Positions 50,759 through 51,332 of a stretch of 51,332 bases of DNA are shown here, piece after piece. Within the stretch, counting starts at the first letter, position 1; each line of letters opens with the position of its first letter. Source of the stretch: Candidatus Omnitrophota bacterium (GTDB lineage: Bacteria; Omnitrophota; Gorgyraeia; Zapsychrales; Fredricksoniimonadaceae); the NCBI GenBank assembly GCA_028865345.1, contig JAGWKL010000012.1, positions 1 to 51,332 on the forward strand, read 5' to 3'. Both the position numbers and the translations under genes were made by a program. The notes under the pieces are model-generated. The model was not told the origin of the DNA, searched no databases, and worked only from the letters and a program-made list of their open reading frames with translations.

Positions 50759-51332
<574 letters not shown>

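Overview
The window looks like a chromosomal stretch from an uncultured Gram-negative (diderm) bacterium with fairly high GC. It carries LPS and outer-membrane assembly genes (LptE-like, BamD-like, an LpxL/HtrB-type acyltransferase, Lnt, MurJ), bacterial-type translation and secretion genes (bL27, bS20, RF2, SecA), and short exported proteins of a style I associate with Candidatus Omnitrophota (for example the TYYPAP motif). That phylum assignment is an impression from memory, not a result. There are no phage genes, transposases or CRISPR arrays. Most genes lie on the plus strand in tightly packed, often overlapping runs.

Layout. 1-8.2 kb: a transglutaminase-like exported protein, SixA, a small lipoprotein, TrmB, a D,D-carboxypeptidase, a DsbA-like oxidoreductase, bL27, GlmS and RsmI, then two small exported proteins on the minus strand. 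8.2-15 kb: a nearly complete UMP pathway cluster, pyrR-pyrB-pyrC-[tRNA-Arg, LOG protein, mutM]-pyrK-pyrD-pyrF. It has a sigma70-type promoter, a PyrR-binding-loop-like element and an intrinsic terminator in its leader; carAB and pyrE are absent. 15-20 kb: an APC amino-acid permease, tRNA-Val, tRNA-Asp, a 54-aa secreted peptide gene, a putative small RNA, a TetR regulator with a candidate operator, a branched structured RNA ending in a U-tract, and a CLC-CBS channel. 20-25 kb: two tandem GT-C-like membrane proteins (minus strand), divergent from a secreted helical-barrel glycosidase-like gene that sits directly behind a clear c-di-GMP-I (GEMM-I) riboswitch. 25-32.6 kb: a tRNA-binding protein, a YkgJ-type protein, a DUF2156 protein, a DnaQ-like exonuclease, PabB, PabC, a Cys/Met PLP enzyme, a TPR-SPOR protein and MiaA. 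32.6-45 kb: HflX, BamD, LptE, a short HolA, bS20, MurJ, an HNH-like protein, a short UvrC, YchF, RF2 with its programmed frameshift, and SecA, with two large imperfect palindromes between genes. 45-51.3 kb: a Fic protein with a perfect palindrome over its promoter and start, Lnt, a receiver domain, an LpxL-like acyltransferase, a small membrane protein, a HAD phosphatase, a 26-aa basic microprotein, a DUF3568-like lipoprotein, and GAPDH cut by the window edge.

Most notable for follow-up: (i) a hairpin-containing repeat of about 76-95 bp found twice, 25 kb apart, each copy ending at a gene start; (ii) the GEMM-I riboswitch linking c-di-GMP to a secreted glycosidase beside GT-C genes; (iii) the palindromic Fic promoter; (iv) the sRNA / TetR / three-way-junction RNA / CLC module; (v) several promoters whose predicted start site falls on or next to the ATG (leaderless mRNAs); (vi) a 26-aa basic microprotein missed by the ORF track; and (vii) shortened UvrC and HolA. 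All family calls come from reading motifs; no database search was run.
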